A stretch of 15,672 nucleotides of DNA from Rubrobacter sp. (GCA_016781725.1 JADDPU010000277.1:1-15672); one strand, 5' to 3'. Positions 1 to 6,961 are shown, numbered from the stretch's first letter. Program-made: numbers and translations. Notes: generated by a model not told the origin, from the letters alone.

Positions 1-125
1 CCAACTACAACTCCCGCCCCCGCCCGGCCGAGGTCCTCGTCCACGGCGACCGCTGGGCCGTAGTGCGCGAGCGCGAGCACTACGCCGACCTCGTCAAGGG
101 CGAGTTGGTCCCGGCGTTCCTGTAG
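1..125 (+). CDS. lysA: Diaminopimelate decarboxylase, C-terminal end (partial)
   Basis: Only the last 40 codons are inside the window (frame begins at base 3, stop TAG at 123-125). The peptide starts NYNSRPRPAEVLV and continues with a WAVVRERE segment followed by YADLV. This matches the C-terminal signature of meso-diaminopimelate decarboxylase, where an N-Y-N-x-x-P-R-P motif precedes a short strand and an R-R/E-x-E-x-Y-x-D helix. The enzyme is PLP-dependent and makes L-lysine from meso-diaminopimelate as the last step of lysine synthesis in the cytoplasm. The catalytic and PLP-binding parts lie outside the window, so the call rests on the tail alone. Related ornithine/arginine-type decarboxylases of the same fold are less likely because the NYNxxPRP motif is typical of LysA. 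Confidence 0.82.
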   Translation, partial: NYNSRPRPAEVLVHGDRWAVVREREHYADLVKGELVPAFL

Positions 126-133
126 CCGGCGGG

Positions 134-147
134 TATCAGCTATCAGC
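134..147. repeat. Two-copy tandem heptamer TATCAGC
   Basis: The 54-base gap between lysA and the acetyltransferase contains TATCAGC twice in immediate tandem. It is short and could be chance, but short tandem heptamers between genes are a known kind of dispersed repeat in some genomes. No function is inferred. Confidence 0.4.
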
Positions 148-179
148 TTTCCGAGGTCTGCATTCCCGGGGGGAGCGTA

Positions 180-719
180 GTGCTCCGAGGAGAGCGGGTG
201 ACGTTGCGCGCCACGACCCGGGAGGACCTGACCCACCTCGCCCGGTTCGAGAACGACCTCGGGTTCGTCGTCGCGGGCGGCGGGGACCCGCCCGGGCCTG
301 TCCCCCTCGAACGCCTGCAGAGAGACTTCGACAAAGAGGCCTCCGACCCCCCGCCGGACAAGGTCGAGTTCGCCATCGAGGCCGACGGCTCTTACGTGGG
401 CCGGTGCGGCCTCTACAACATCGACCGGACGGCCCGCCACGCCGAGCTCGGCATCGGCATCGGGGAGAGGGAGTATTGGGGGCGCGGCTACGGACGCGAG
501 GCTGTTGGATTGCTCCTCGACTACGCCTTCAGGCTGCGCAACCTCCGCCGGGTGTGGCTCGAGGTCCACGCCGACAATGAGCGTGGGATGCGGGCCTACC
601 GTTCCTGCGGCTTTGTGGAGGAGGGCCGGATGCGCGAGCACGTCTGGCTCGCGGGCCGCTACGTGGACAACGTCATCATGGGGGTCTTGCGCGAGGAGTG
701 GGAGGGGAGTGGTGGCTAG
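180..719 (+). CDS. GNAT family N-acetyltransferase (RimJ/RimL-like)
   Basis: The 179-residue product has the length and layout of the Acetyltransf_3 / RimJ-RimL branch of GNAT enzymes, which transfer acetyl from acetyl-CoA to an amine. The N-terminal strand GERVTLRATTREDL is typical of this group. The acetyl-CoA pyrophosphate loop is visible at about residues 101-112 (EYWGRGYGREAV), followed by the strand RRVWLEVHADN and the helix NERGMRAYRSCGF that closes the fold. No signal peptide or membrane segment is seen. The GTG start at 180 follows a purine-rich GGGGGGAG at about 169-175. The next gene starts inside its last codons, so the two are probably translationally coupled. The substrate (protein N-terminus, aminoglycoside, small amine) cannot be told from sequence. 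Confidence 0.88.
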   Translation: MLRGERVTLRATTREDLTHLARFENDLGFVVAGGGDPPGPVPLERLQRDFDKEASDPPPDKVEFAIEADGSYVGRCGLYNIDRTARHAELGIGIGEREYWGRGYGREAVGLLLDYAFRLRNLRRVWLEVHADNERGMRAYRSCGFVEEGRMREHVWLAGRYVDNVIMGVLREEWEGSGG

Positions 720-1644
720 GGGGACGCACGAGTCGCTGCCGGACGACCGCAACCAGAGCGTCCTCGTCTACATCAACGGCGAGTTCTATCCGAGGGAGGA
801 GGCGAAAGTCTCCGTCTTCGACTCGGGCTTTCTCGTCGGGGACGGGGTGTGGGAGGGTCTCAGGCTCCACGACGGTGGGCTCGCCTTCCTCGACCTCCAC
901 CTCGACCGGCTCTTCGAGGGCGCCAGGACCATAGGCCTCGATGTCGGGATGACGCGCGCCGAGCTGACAGATGCCCTCCACGAGACCATCCGCCGCAACG
1001 ACATGGCCGTCTCGGAGGGCGTCCACGTGCGCCTGATGGTCACCCGGGGCGACAAAAAGACCCCATCCCAGGACCCGCGCCTCGCCGTGGGCGGGCCGAA
1101 CGTCGTCATCATCGCCGAGCACAAGGTCGCAGACCCCGGCGTGAAGGAGCAGGGGATCAGCCTCTTCACCTCGACCGTCCGCCGCCCGCCGCCTGACACC
1201 CTGGATCAACGGCTCAACTCCCACAGCAAGCTCCACGAGGTAATCGCCCTCATCCAGGCGCTTAACGCCGGGGCCGACGAGGCCCTGATGCTGGACCCGA
1301 CCGGCGCGGTGGCGACCTGCAACGCCACCAACTTTTTCGTCGTGCGCCGCGGCGAGGTGTGGACCTCGACGGGCCACTACTCTCTCAACGGCATCACCCG
1401 ATCCATCGTCATAGGGCTCTGCCGGGCCGAGGGCATCCCCGTCTTCGAGCGAGCCTTCTCCCTCACGGACGTGTACGGCGCCGACGAGGCCTTCGTCACG
1501 GGCACCTTCGGCGGGCTGACCCCCGTTGTTCAGGTGGACGGGCGGAGGATAGGCGCAGGAGGGCGCGGCCCACTCACCGCCCGCCTCACGGAGCTGTACG
1601 CACAGGCCGTCGCCGAGGCGGGCGCCCGCGCGACCGGAACGTAG
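712..1644 (+). CDS. Class IV (fold-type IV) PLP aminotransferase, BCAT/DAAT-like, with Thr in place of the usual PLP-N1 Glu
   Basis: The 310-residue protein matches class IV aminotransferases (branched-chain, D-amino acid, aminodeoxychorismate lyase group). Visible features are the N-terminal YINGEFYPREEAKVSVFD strand pair, FLVGDGVWEG, the PLP-lysine candidate K173 in NSHSKLHEV, NGITRSIVIGL, and TGTFGGLTPV, which matches the phosphate/substrate loop of E. coli IlvE. At residue 202, where IlvE has the Glu that holds the PLP ring nitrogen (S-E-G-A-G-E-N-L-F), this protein reads A-T-C-N-A-T-N-F-F, so the Glu is replaced by Thr. I chose GTG at 712: it has GGAGGGGA upstream at 701-708 and overlaps the acetyltransferase by 8 bases; the homologous fold begins soon after. 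A longer reading from 505 would put the N-terminus in the wrong frame of the previous gene. Substrate unknown; probably an L- or D-amino acid. Confidence 0.88.
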   Translation: MARGTHESLPDDRNQSVLVYINGEFYPREEAKVSVFDSGFLVGDGVWEGLRLHDGGLAFLDLHLDRLFEGARTIGLDVGMTRAELTDALHETIRRNDMAVSEGVHVRLMVTRGDKKTPSQDPRLAVGGPNVVIIAEHKVADPGVKEQGISLFTSTVRRPPPDTLDQRLNSHSKLHEVIALIQALNAGADEALMLDPTGAVATCNATNFFVVRRGEVWTSTGHYSLNGITRSIVIGLCRAEGIPVFERAFSLTDVYGADEAFVTGTFGGLTPVVQVDGRRIGAGGRGPLTARLTELYAQAVAEAGARATGT

Positions 1645-1648
1645 CGCG

Positions 1649-2392
1649 GTGTCCGAATGCCTCAAGCTCTCGGTGTGGTCGGGGCCGCGCAACGTCTCTA
1701 CGGCGCTCATGTACTCCTTCCGCCAGCGCCCGGACACCGTGGTCGTGGACGAGCCCCTCTACGGTCACTACCTCAAGGTGACGGGCGCCGATCATCCGGG
1801 CGTCCCCGAGGTGCTGCGGGCGATGGACGGCGACGGCGAGCGGGTCGTAAGGGGGGTCCTGCTCGGACCGTGCGAGCGTCCGGTTCACTTCTTCAAGAAC
1901 ATGGCCCACCACCTCGTCGGGCTCGACAGGGGGTTCCTCGCCAGGATCACGAACGTGCTCCTGATCCGGGACCCTGAGGAGATGCTGCCCTCGCTCGCGC
2001 AGGTGCTCCCCGCGCCCACCCTGCGCGACACCGGCCTCGATAGGCAGGTCGAGATCCTCGAGGTCATGCTAAGAGAAGAGGGAGAGCCCGTAGTGCTCGA
2101 CGCGCGGGAGCTGCTCCTGGACCCGCCCCGCGTGCTGCGAGAGGCTTGCGGGAGGCTCGGCCTCCCGTTCGAAGAGGCGATGCTTCGCTGGCCGCCCGGT
2201 CCCAAACCCGAGGACGGCGTGTGGGCGCGCCACTGGTACCGCAGCGTCCACGCCTCGACCGGCTTCGCGCCCTACAGGCCCAAGACGGGCCGGTTCCCCG
2301 AGGGGCTCAAACCCCTGCTCGGGGAGTGCGCGCCCCTCTACGAAAAGCTGCGCGGCTACGCCATCACCGCCGGGCGCCCGAGCGGGCATTAG
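1649..2392 (+). CDS. Sulfotransferase-like P-loop protein
   Basis: The 247-residue product resembles PAPS-dependent sulfotransferases. A 5'-phosphosulfate-binding loop is seen near residues 11-19 (SGPRNVSTA), and the 3'-phosphate motif at 104-115 (LLIRDPEEMLPS, with R107 and S114). A C-terminal WARHWYRSVHAS region follows, where this family varies. Length fits the short bacterial sulfotransferase family, and no signal or membrane segment is visible. The GTG start at 1649 lies only 4 bases after the aminotransferase stop, so the two genes are almost certainly co-transcribed. As I recall, plants have fused proteins with a domain like this next to a BCAT-like domain, which would support a joint function; I could not verify that here. 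The end overlaps the convergent DoxX gene by 29 bases. The acceptor is unknown, and a non-sulfotransferase P-loop role is possible. Confidence 0.78.
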   Translation: MSECLKLSVWSGPRNVSTALMYSFRQRPDTVVVDEPLYGHYLKVTGADHPGVPEVLRAMDGDGERVVRGVLLGPCERPVHFFKNMAHHLVGLDRGFLARITNVLLIRDPEEMLPSLAQVLPAPTLRDTGLDRQVEILEVMLREEGEPVVLDARELLLDPPRVLREACGRLGLPFEEAMLRWPPGPKPEDGVWARHWYRSVHASTGFAPYRPKTGRFPEGLKPLLGECAPLYEKLRGYAITAGRPSGH

Positions 2393-2897
2393 ACCGGCTA
2401 GCTCCGCGGCGCCGCCGGCGGTTGGTGAGGAGGGGCAAGAGGCCGGGGCTGCGCCCGGCGAGGCGGGAGTCAACGGAGAGGGCCTTCGCGGCCGGGCTGA
2501 ACAGGATCACCAGCGAGACCAGCGCGATCAGCAAGTTCATCGTGAGAAACTCCGGGGTGCCAAGACCCGTCCCCAGGCCAACGCCGCCCTGGGAGAGCAG
2601 GATCATGACGCTCAGCACCACGCTGCCCAAAGCCGCGAAGTTGGTGAGAAGCCCCAAGATCAACGCTATCCCGAGCGTCAACTCTCCGGCCCGCATCAGC
2701 TGGGCGAAGAGCTCCGCGTTCGGGACGACGGTGCCTTGCATGAAGCCCTGGAAGAAGGGGGGAGCTTGGGAGACGAAGCCCCCTGCGGCCAGGCTGTCGG
2801 CGAACTGCCGGGGGAAATCCGGGTTCAGCAGCTTCTCGAGGCCGCCGTTGAGCCAGACGGCCCCGATCAGGACGCGCACCCACACCATGCCGTTCAC
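2364..2897 (-). CDS. DoxX family integral membrane protein
   Basis: The 177-residue protein fits the DoxX family. It has four hydrophobic segments: residues about 4-22 (VWVRVLIGAVWLNGGLEK, with the family-typical G-x-E-K-L), two close segments at about 68-102 (ELTLGIALILGLL and ALGSVVLSVMILL), and about 117-134 (TMNLLIALVSLVILF). The last 25 residues are Arg-rich (NRRRRRGASRSNARSGARR), likely cytoplasmic. DoxX proteins sit in the membrane and are linked in various bacteria to respiratory-chain or redox functions; no precise reaction can be given. The GTG start at 2897 has AAAGGGG about 8 bases upstream; an ATG three codons inside is the alternative. A TAAGAT -10-like box lies at 2934-2939. 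Its 3' end overlaps the convergent sulfotransferase gene by 29 bases. Confidence 0.85.
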   Translation of the reverse strand: MNGMVWVRVLIGAVWLNGGLEKLLNPDFPRQFADSLAAGGFVSQAPPFFQGFMQGTVVPNAELFAQLMRAGELTLGIALILGLLTNFAALGSVVLSVMILLSQGGVGLGTGLGTPEFLTMNLLIALVSLVILFSPAAKALSVDSRLAGRSPGLLPLLTNRRRRRGASRSNARSGARR

Positions 2898-3082
2898 CGC
2901 TCGAACCCCTTTCTCGGGTTGCCAGACTCTTCCATCTTACATACGCGGCGGAGGGCACGCGGGATCACGGCGACCGTTCTACGCATACAAATACGGAATA
3001 ACGGGTAGTTCCTGCTAGACCGATCGTCGCGTCGCCTGGTACGTAGCGTGCAGGAGGGTCGCGAAGCCGGAAGGGAGCGGAC

Positions 3083-3256
3083 GTGCCCGACAGGGGCCCG
3101 ATCATCGTGGCTTGGAACAACTGGGACTCGGCGCTCCTCTACATCCTCGCCGGCGTTGCGGCGGCGTTCCTTCTACGACAGGTTCATCTCCGAGGCCGAC
3201 GCCCCGGGATTGAACCGGCGCCTAACTTCGTACGTACTTACCTAGAGACCAACTAG
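3083..3256 (+). CDS. Small membrane protein upstream of the Rieske gene
   Basis: This 57-codon gene reads from GTG 3083 to TAG 3256. The product begins MPDRGPIIVAWNNWDS, has one hydrophobic segment at about residues 17-31 (SALLYILAGVAAAFL), then a basic stretch HLRGRRPG and a polar tail ending YLETN. A good ribosome-binding sequence (GGAAGGGAG, 3070-3078) precedes the start at normal spacing. The stop is 17 bases before the Rieske start, so the two are probably one operon. An overlapping 65-codon reading in another frame (3048-3245) has an unstructured Ser/Arg-rich product and no comparable membrane segment, so I prefer this frame. I do not recognise a family. A small single-pass partner or anchor for the Rieske protein is an inference from position only. 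Confidence 0.6.
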   Translation: MPDRGPIIVAWNNWDSALLYILAGVAAAFLLRQVHLRGRRPGIEPAPNFVRTYLETN

Positions 3257-3273
3257 AGAGCGAGGAGCAAGCC

Positions 3274-3744
3274 TTGGGGAAGATTTCGCGGGAGAGGTTC
3301 ATCCGGCTCGGCTCGGCCTTGGGCGTGGGAGCCGCGGTGGCCTCGCTGGCCGCCTGCGGAGGGGGTACCGGTGACAGCTCCGGCGGTAATCAGGGTGGCG
3401 GAGGCTCCGAAGAGGGCGAGAGGAGAGCGCGATCCGGGGCCCAAGGCGGCGGTGCGGCCATCGCCAAGGAGTCCGAGGTGGCGCCGGGCAGCGCCGTCAC
3501 GTTCAAGAACGGGGGTCAGGACGCCGTGCTCGTCCACCTCAAGAGCGGGGATTTCGTCGCCTATTCTGCGGTCTGCACCCACCAGGCCTGCACGGTGGCC
3601 TACAAGGGAGGCCAGCTCGCCTGCCCGTGCCACGGCTCCGTCTTCGATCCCGCCAACGGCGCCGAGGTCGTGAACGGGCCGGCCCAGAGCCCGCTTGAGG
3701 AGATACCCGTCGAGGTCAGAGGCGGTGAGATCTTTCGGGCCTAG
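3274..3744 (+). CDS. Rieske [2Fe-2S] lipoprotein
   Basis: The 156-residue protein carries both Rieske boxes: C101-T-H103-Q-A-C106 and C117-P-C119-H120-G-S. C101, H103, C117 and H120 should bind the 2Fe-2S cluster, and C106 with C119 can form the stabilising disulfide. The N-terminus (RERFIRLGSALGVGAAVASLAAC) ends in a lipobox with C28, predicting export and lipid anchoring outside the membrane. There is an R-E-R rather than a true twin-arginine pair, so the export route is unclear. Residues 29-62 are a Gly/Ser-rich linker. It probably acts as a single-electron carrier, and it lacks the usual N-terminal membrane helix and any cytochrome b neighbour. TTG 3274 is chosen because GCGAGGAGC lies just upstream and the signal peptide begins there. 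Probable operon with the 57-residue membrane protein. Confidence 0.9.
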   Translation: MGKISRERFIRLGSALGVGAAVASLAACGGGTGDSSGGNQGGGGSEEGERRARSGAQGGGAAIAKESEVAPGSAVTFKNGGQDAVLVHLKSGDFVAYSAVCTHQACTVAYKGGQLACPCHGSVFDPANGAEVVNGPAQSPLEEIPVEVRGGEIFRA

Positions 3745-3749
3745 GCTAC

Positions 3750-3806
3750 GGTTTCGGGCTTCGATAGATCCTCCCGGCGCCTCTCCAAGGACTGAAACCC
3801 GAAGCC
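3750..3806. terminator. Imperfect long-stem hairpin after the Rieske gene
   Basis: GGTTTCGGGCTTC (3750-3762) pairs with GAAACCCGAAGCC (3794-3806): 13 positions with one G-U pair and one mismatch, around a 31-base loop. It starts 6 bases after the Rieske stop. There is no T-run behind it, so it is a weak terminator candidate; it may instead stabilise the mRNA 3' end. Confidence 0.35.
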
Positions 3807-3815
3807 TCTATCAAG

Positions 3816-3821
3816 TAGAAT
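3816..3821 (+). promoter_or_regulatory. -10 box for a leaderless transcript of the HTH gene
   Basis: TAGAAT ends 6 bases before the ATG at 3828, so transcription would start on or next to the A of the start codon. No Shine-Dalgarno sequence is present between. A weak -35 (CTGAAA, 3792-3797) lies 18 bases upstream. Confidence 0.6.
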
Positions 3822-3827
3822 GCTCGC

Positions 3828-4448
3828 ATGGATTCGAGCGGGGAGCGTATCGGGCTCAACGGGGCGGCGGCGGTGCTGGACGTTCCGGTGGAGACGGTCA
3901 GGCGCTACGTGGAGGAGGGGAGGCTCCGCGCCGAACGTGGGGAGGGAGGCGCATACGTTCTCTCCTTAGGGGAGGTCATAGGGCTCGCGCGCGGGCTCGG
4001 CGCGGAGGCTGCGGAGGAGGAGATCTTCGAGGGCGAGGTGATGGGGGAGGAGTCCTCGAACAACTCCAGGCTCCCGGCCGTCCCCTTCGAGCGCTACGAG
4101 CGCCTCTTGCAGCAGGGCCAGGACTACAAGACCCGTCTCGAGGAGCGGACCCGCCAGATAGAGGAGGTCCGCCAGGAGCGCGACGCGGCGAGGATGGAGA
4201 TAGACCGTCTGTGGTCCGAGATCGAACGCCTCAACCTCGTAGAGTTCCAGCGCGAGCTGCAGGAGAAGACCATCTCCACCCTCGAAGAGGAGAAAACCAG
4301 GCTGGAGACAGAGCGCGAGCGCCTGCTCCGCGAGCAGATGGAGCTGACCGAGGAGAAGGCAGCCCTCTCCGAAGACCGGGTGCGCCTCGAAGCCGAGCTG
4401 AACGCCCTAAAGAACCGCGGCTTCTTCGCCCGCCTCTTCGGCGGCTGA
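3828..4448 (+). CDS. MerR-like HTH protein with a long coiled coil
   Basis: Residues about 8-58 form a winged-helix/MerR-like DNA-binding domain (GLNGAAAVLDVPVETVRRYV, then a short wing around EEGRLRAERGEGGAYVLS). After an acidic linker (about 60-85), residues about 87-195 are a continuous Glu/Arg/Leu-rich coiled coil. The protein ends NRGFFARLFGG, a short hydrophobic/basic motif that could be a docking or membrane-touching element. There is no effector-binding domain of classical MerR regulators. The gene appears leaderless: a TAGAAT box ends 6 bases before ATG. A DNA-binding adaptor or scaffold linking DNA to another complex is an inference; a conventional repressor is also possible. No neighbour identifies its target. 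Confidence 0.72.
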   Translation: MDSSGERIGLNGAAAVLDVPVETVRRYVEEGRLRAERGEGGAYVLSLGEVIGLARGLGAEAAEEEIFEGEVMGEESSNNSRLPAVPFERYERLLQQGQDYKTRLEERTRQIEEVRQERDAARMEIDRLWSEIERLNLVEFQRELQEKTISTLEEEKTRLETERERLLREQMELTEEKAALSEDRVRLEAELNALKNRGFFARLFGG

Positions 4449-4551
4449 GGGCACGACCCGGCTCCCACCGGATCTTCTGGGTCAAAGATCACTCATTTGG
4501 GGGATGCGCGCCCCTCGCTTCCGTGGTAGGTTGCCAGACGTCGCGTGACGC

Positions 4552-4572
4552 GGGGCGGTCCCCCTCCGCCCC
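4552..4572. other. GC hairpin just upstream of the amidase ribosome site
   Basis: GGGGCGG (4552-4558) and CCGCCCC (4566-4572) form a 7-bp stem with a 7-base loop, ending 8 bases before GTGGGAGGGA. It may lie in the 5' UTR of the amidase and affect ribosome access, or terminate upstream transcription; the sequence cannot decide. Confidence 0.35.
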
Positions 4573-4593
4573 CTTTCGAAGTGGGAGGGAAGT

Positions 4594-5334
4594 GTGCTGA
4601 CGGACTCTTTCAGATTATGGGCCTCGATGTTGGCGGCGCTCCTCGTAGCGAGCCTCCTCGCAGCGGCGGCCCTCTCGACGGGAGCGGAGGCACAGACGAC
4701 CGGCTGCCAGGGGGGAGTGGTCCTTGACGCGGGTCACGGGGGGACGGACCCCGGGGCGATAAACACAAAGTACGACGACATCATCGAGAAGGACCAGGTC
4801 TTGGACGTCGCCAGGAGGCTCAAAGCGCTCCTCGAGGCCGACGGACACCCGGTCTGCATGACGCGCACCGGGGACCAGACCCTCTCCAACCGCGACCGCT
4901 ACACCTACGCCAACACCACCGGGGCGAGGGTCCTCGTCTCGGTCCACATGAACGGCTCCTCGGAGTCGGGCACGGATTACACGACCACCCTCTTCGGGAA
5001 GTGGCGCAAGGACAAGAAGCTGGCTTACGCCGTGTACGGGGACCACCTGGCCGCCAAGCCGCTCTACGGCCTGGTGACCCTGCCGGCGGCCGAGGGCTCG
5101 GGGACCATCGCCAGGCGAGCCCCCTACTCGTTCGCCTCAGGCGTCCTGCTCAAGAGCAACATGCCGGCGATCATCGCGGAGACGGTCTTTATCACGAACC
5201 ATAGGGAAGCCGAGTGGCTCAAGTATGGGCGGACGATGCCTGACGGTACCGTGGTGAGCCGCCAGCAGCAGATAGCGGAGGCGCTGAAAACGGGGATCGA
5301 GTACTACCTGGCGACCTACCCTAGTAATTCCTGA
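4594..5334 (+). CDS. Secreted N-acetylmuramoyl-L-alanine amidase (Amidase_3)
   Basis: The 246-residue protein has a signal peptide (residues 1-33; hydrophobic core LWASMLAALLVASLLAAAAL, likely cleavage after AEA). The rest is an Amidase_3 domain, a zinc enzyme that cuts the bond between N-acetylmuramic acid and L-alanine in peptidoglycan. Zinc ligands are visible as H48 in VVLDAGHGGTD, E65 in IIEKDQ and H118 in LVSVHMNGS; the catalytic Glu is E196 in AIIAETVFITN. There is no separate wall-binding domain, so it probably acts on its own at the cell surface. GTG 4594 is supported by GGGAGGGA at 4583-4590. It stands alone between two leaderless genes. It could serve cell separation, wall turnover or germination-like processes. 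Confidence 0.9.
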   Translation: MLTDSFRLWASMLAALLVASLLAAAALSTGAEAQTTGCQGGVVLDAGHGGTDPGAINTKYDDIIEKDQVLDVARRLKALLEADGHPVCMTRTGDQTLSNRDRYTYANTTGARVLVSVHMNGSSESGTDYTTTLFGKWRKDKKLAYAVYGDHLAAKPLYGLVTLPAAEGSGTIARRAPYSFASGVLLKSNMPAIIAETVFITNHREAEWLKYGRTMPDGTVVSRQQQIAEALKTGIEYYLATYPSNS

Positions 5335-5582
5335 CGGTGCGGTCCGAGAGGGTGGTTGTCTGCGGCCCTCGATGGTGAAGCCGGCCAGCCGCCGGCTCGT
5401 CGGGATGGGTACGGGCGCCCGAGCCTCGAGGGGGCTTCCTGGCCTGCTACGGGGAGGGGGTGGTCCGTGACCCATCGCGGCTGCTCCAATTGAGTTCCAG
5501 CAAGTGTGTTGAGTCCCCGCGGCATCTGCGCGTAACCGGTCGACTCTTCCCTTGCCGGTTAGCCGGGTGGCTATGATGTACA
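5335..5582. other. Intergenic region with one small hairpin
   Basis: These 248 bases between the amidase and the ATPase hold no ORF I would defend. A 6-bp stem (AGCCGG 5379-5384 with CCGGCT 5392-5397) may be a weak terminator, but no T-run follows. The 3' part carries the promoter of the next gene. The minus-strand readings here look like shadows with no recognisable motif. Confidence 0.4.
5572..5577 (+). promoter_or_regulatory. -10 box for a leaderless transcript of the AAA+ gene
   Basis: TATGAT (5 of 6 to TATAAT) ends 5 bases before GTG 5583, placing the start of transcription on the start codon. No ribosome-binding sequence lies between. No good -35 is seen at standard spacing; TTGCCG at 5552-5557 is only 14 bases away. 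Confidence 0.5.
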
Positions 5583-6911
5583 GTGGCACGCTGTATGGAT
5601 CGCAGCGAGATAGAGCGGCTGGTGTTGCGGGCGCGGGGACTTGCCGTGTTGCGCGGGGTCCTGCGGTCTCCTGCGGCGCGGGATCTCTTGGCGCTGCTCA
5701 GGCTTCTGGCGGTAGAGAGGCCGGATCCAGAACCCGTAGTAGAGACCTTCGGGCGGCTTTGGGAGGAGCTCGCCGCACAGCCCGACCCGCTCCTGCCCGA
5801 CGCCTGGCAGGCACATCTCGTGGCTCGCCTCCTGGAAGACGAGAACCCTTTCTCTCTGACGGCGGAGAGAGGCCCGGCCGGCTTCTTGTCGGGCGCGCTC
5901 CTCGGGCAGGTTCGCCGCGACCTCGGCGTGCTGCGGGAGCTCTTCGACCTCGACGGTGGAGCCTTGCTCGCCATGGTCGAGGGTAAGGTTTCCGGGGTGG
6001 CCGGCCTCTGGGTCCCTTGGGACGACCCCGGGCGGGTCGGCGAGGACACTGCGCGGCGCGAAATCGCCCGGAAGCTCGCGGTGGCCGGGGATTGGGGCGG
6101 GTGCGCGGAGCGCTTGGCCGAGCACTTCCATCGGCACGGCGCCGGTACCTTCGGGCGCTACCGGGCATTCCGCTGGGGCGCGGACGGGTTGCGGGCGGTG
6201 CTGCGGCCCGATCCGGCCAGCCTCGTTGGGCTCGTCGGGTACGAGCGCGAGCGCGAGCCGCTGATCAGGAACACCGAGCGCTTCCTCGCCGGGCTGCCGG
6301 CGCACCACGCCCTCCTTTACGGCCTTCCCGGGACCGGCAAGTCCTCGACCGTCAAGGCTGTCCTCAACGAGTACGCGAACGAGGGGCTGCGCCTGGTGGA
6401 GGTGGCCAAGGAGGACCTCGGGGCGTTGCCCCGGGTGCTCGAAATACTGCGCGGGCGGGGTGGACGCTTCATCCTCTTCGTGGACGACCTCTCCTTCGAG
6501 GAGCACGAGGTCGAGTACAAGTCCCTCAAGGCGCTCCTGGAGGGCAGCATCGAGGAGCCGCCGGAGAACGTCAGGCTCTACGCCACCTCCAACCGCCGGA
6601 ACCTGATCCGGGAGAGCTTCTCAGACCGGGAAGACTCCGACGACGTCCACGCCCGGGATACCATGCATGAGAAGCTCTCCCTGGCAGCCCGCTTCGGGCT
6701 GCGTCTGACGTTTCCCTCCCCGAATCAGCGACGTTACTTAGAGATCGTCGCCGGTCTCGCCGAGCAACGCGGCTTGAAGCTCTCCGCGGAAGACCTGCGG
6801 GAGCGCGCCCTGCTCTGGGACCGGTGGCACGCCGGGCGTTCCGGACGCACCGCCAGGCAGTTCGTGGACGAGCTCGAGGCCGAGCTCGCCCACAGCCAGA
6901 GCGCGCCATAG
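5583..6911 (+). CDS. DUF815-type AAA+ ATPase
   Basis: The 442-residue protein resembles the DUF815 family of stand-alone AAA+ ATPases. Residues 1-210 are a helical, Leu/Arg-rich N-terminal region. The ATPase part follows: Walker A at 247-255 (GLPGTGKSS, K253), Walker B at 296-305 (FILFVDDLSF, D301/D302), a sensor segment RLYATSNRRN (an Asn/Arg pair at about 335-340), and a C-terminal helical lid ending in an acidic tail. No signal or membrane segment is seen. The cellular function of DUF815 proteins is not well known; a nucleotide-driven remodelling role is the family-level expectation. GTG 5583 is chosen because of the -10 box just upstream; ATG 5595 four codons later is the alternative. It is monocistronic by appearance. 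Confidence 0.82.
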   Translation: MARCMDRSEIERLVLRARGLAVLRGVLRSPAARDLLALLRLLAVERPDPEPVVETFGRLWEELAAQPDPLLPDAWQAHLVARLLEDENPFSLTAERGPAGFLSGALLGQVRRDLGVLRELFDLDGGALLAMVEGKVSGVAGLWVPWDDPGRVGEDTARREIARKLAVAGDWGGCAERLAEHFHRHGAGTFGRYRAFRWGADGLRAVLRPDPASLVGLVGYEREREPLIRNTERFLAGLPAHHALLYGLPGTGKSSTVKAVLNEYANEGLRLVEVAKEDLGALPRVLEILRGRGGRFILFVDDLSFEEHEVEYKSLKALLEGSIEEPPENVRLYATSNRRNLIRESFSDREDSDDVHARDTMHEKLSLAARFGLRLTFPSPNQRRYLEIVAGLAEQRGLKLSAEDLRERALLWDRWHAGRSGRTARQFVDELEAELAHSQSAP

Positions 6912-6934
6912 GCGTCCTGCAAGGGCATGCCTAT
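6908..6934. terminator. Hairpin across the stop codon of the ATPase gene
   Basis: ATAGGCGT (6908-6915) pairs with ATGCCTAT (6927-6934), 8 bp with one G-U pair; inside, CCT pairs with AGG. It includes the TAG stop. There is no T-run, so a transcription-terminator role is only possible. Confidence 0.35.
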
Positions 6935-6961
6935 CGGATACAGGAGCCTGCCGGATCATGC

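Noticed and set aside
505..711. Upstream extension of the aminotransferase reading frame
   Set aside because: It reads the acetyltransferase in the wrong frame (Ser/Arg-rich peptide without homology); GTG 712 has a good ribosome site and starts the real fold.
676..1737. Long minus-strand ORF of 353 codons
   Set aside because: It lies opposite the aminotransferase; the product is rich in Gly, Asp and Val with no motif, typical of a shadow in GC-rich DNA.
2146..3018. Plus-strand ORF of 290 codons
   Set aside because: It overlaps the sulfotransferase end and is antisense to DoxX; the product is Arg/Pro-rich without any recognisable feature.
3048..3245. 65-codon ORF upstream of the Rieske gene
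   Set aside because: It competes with the 57-codon frame at 3083-3256, which has a better ribosome site, a membrane helix and a closer junction to the Rieske gene.
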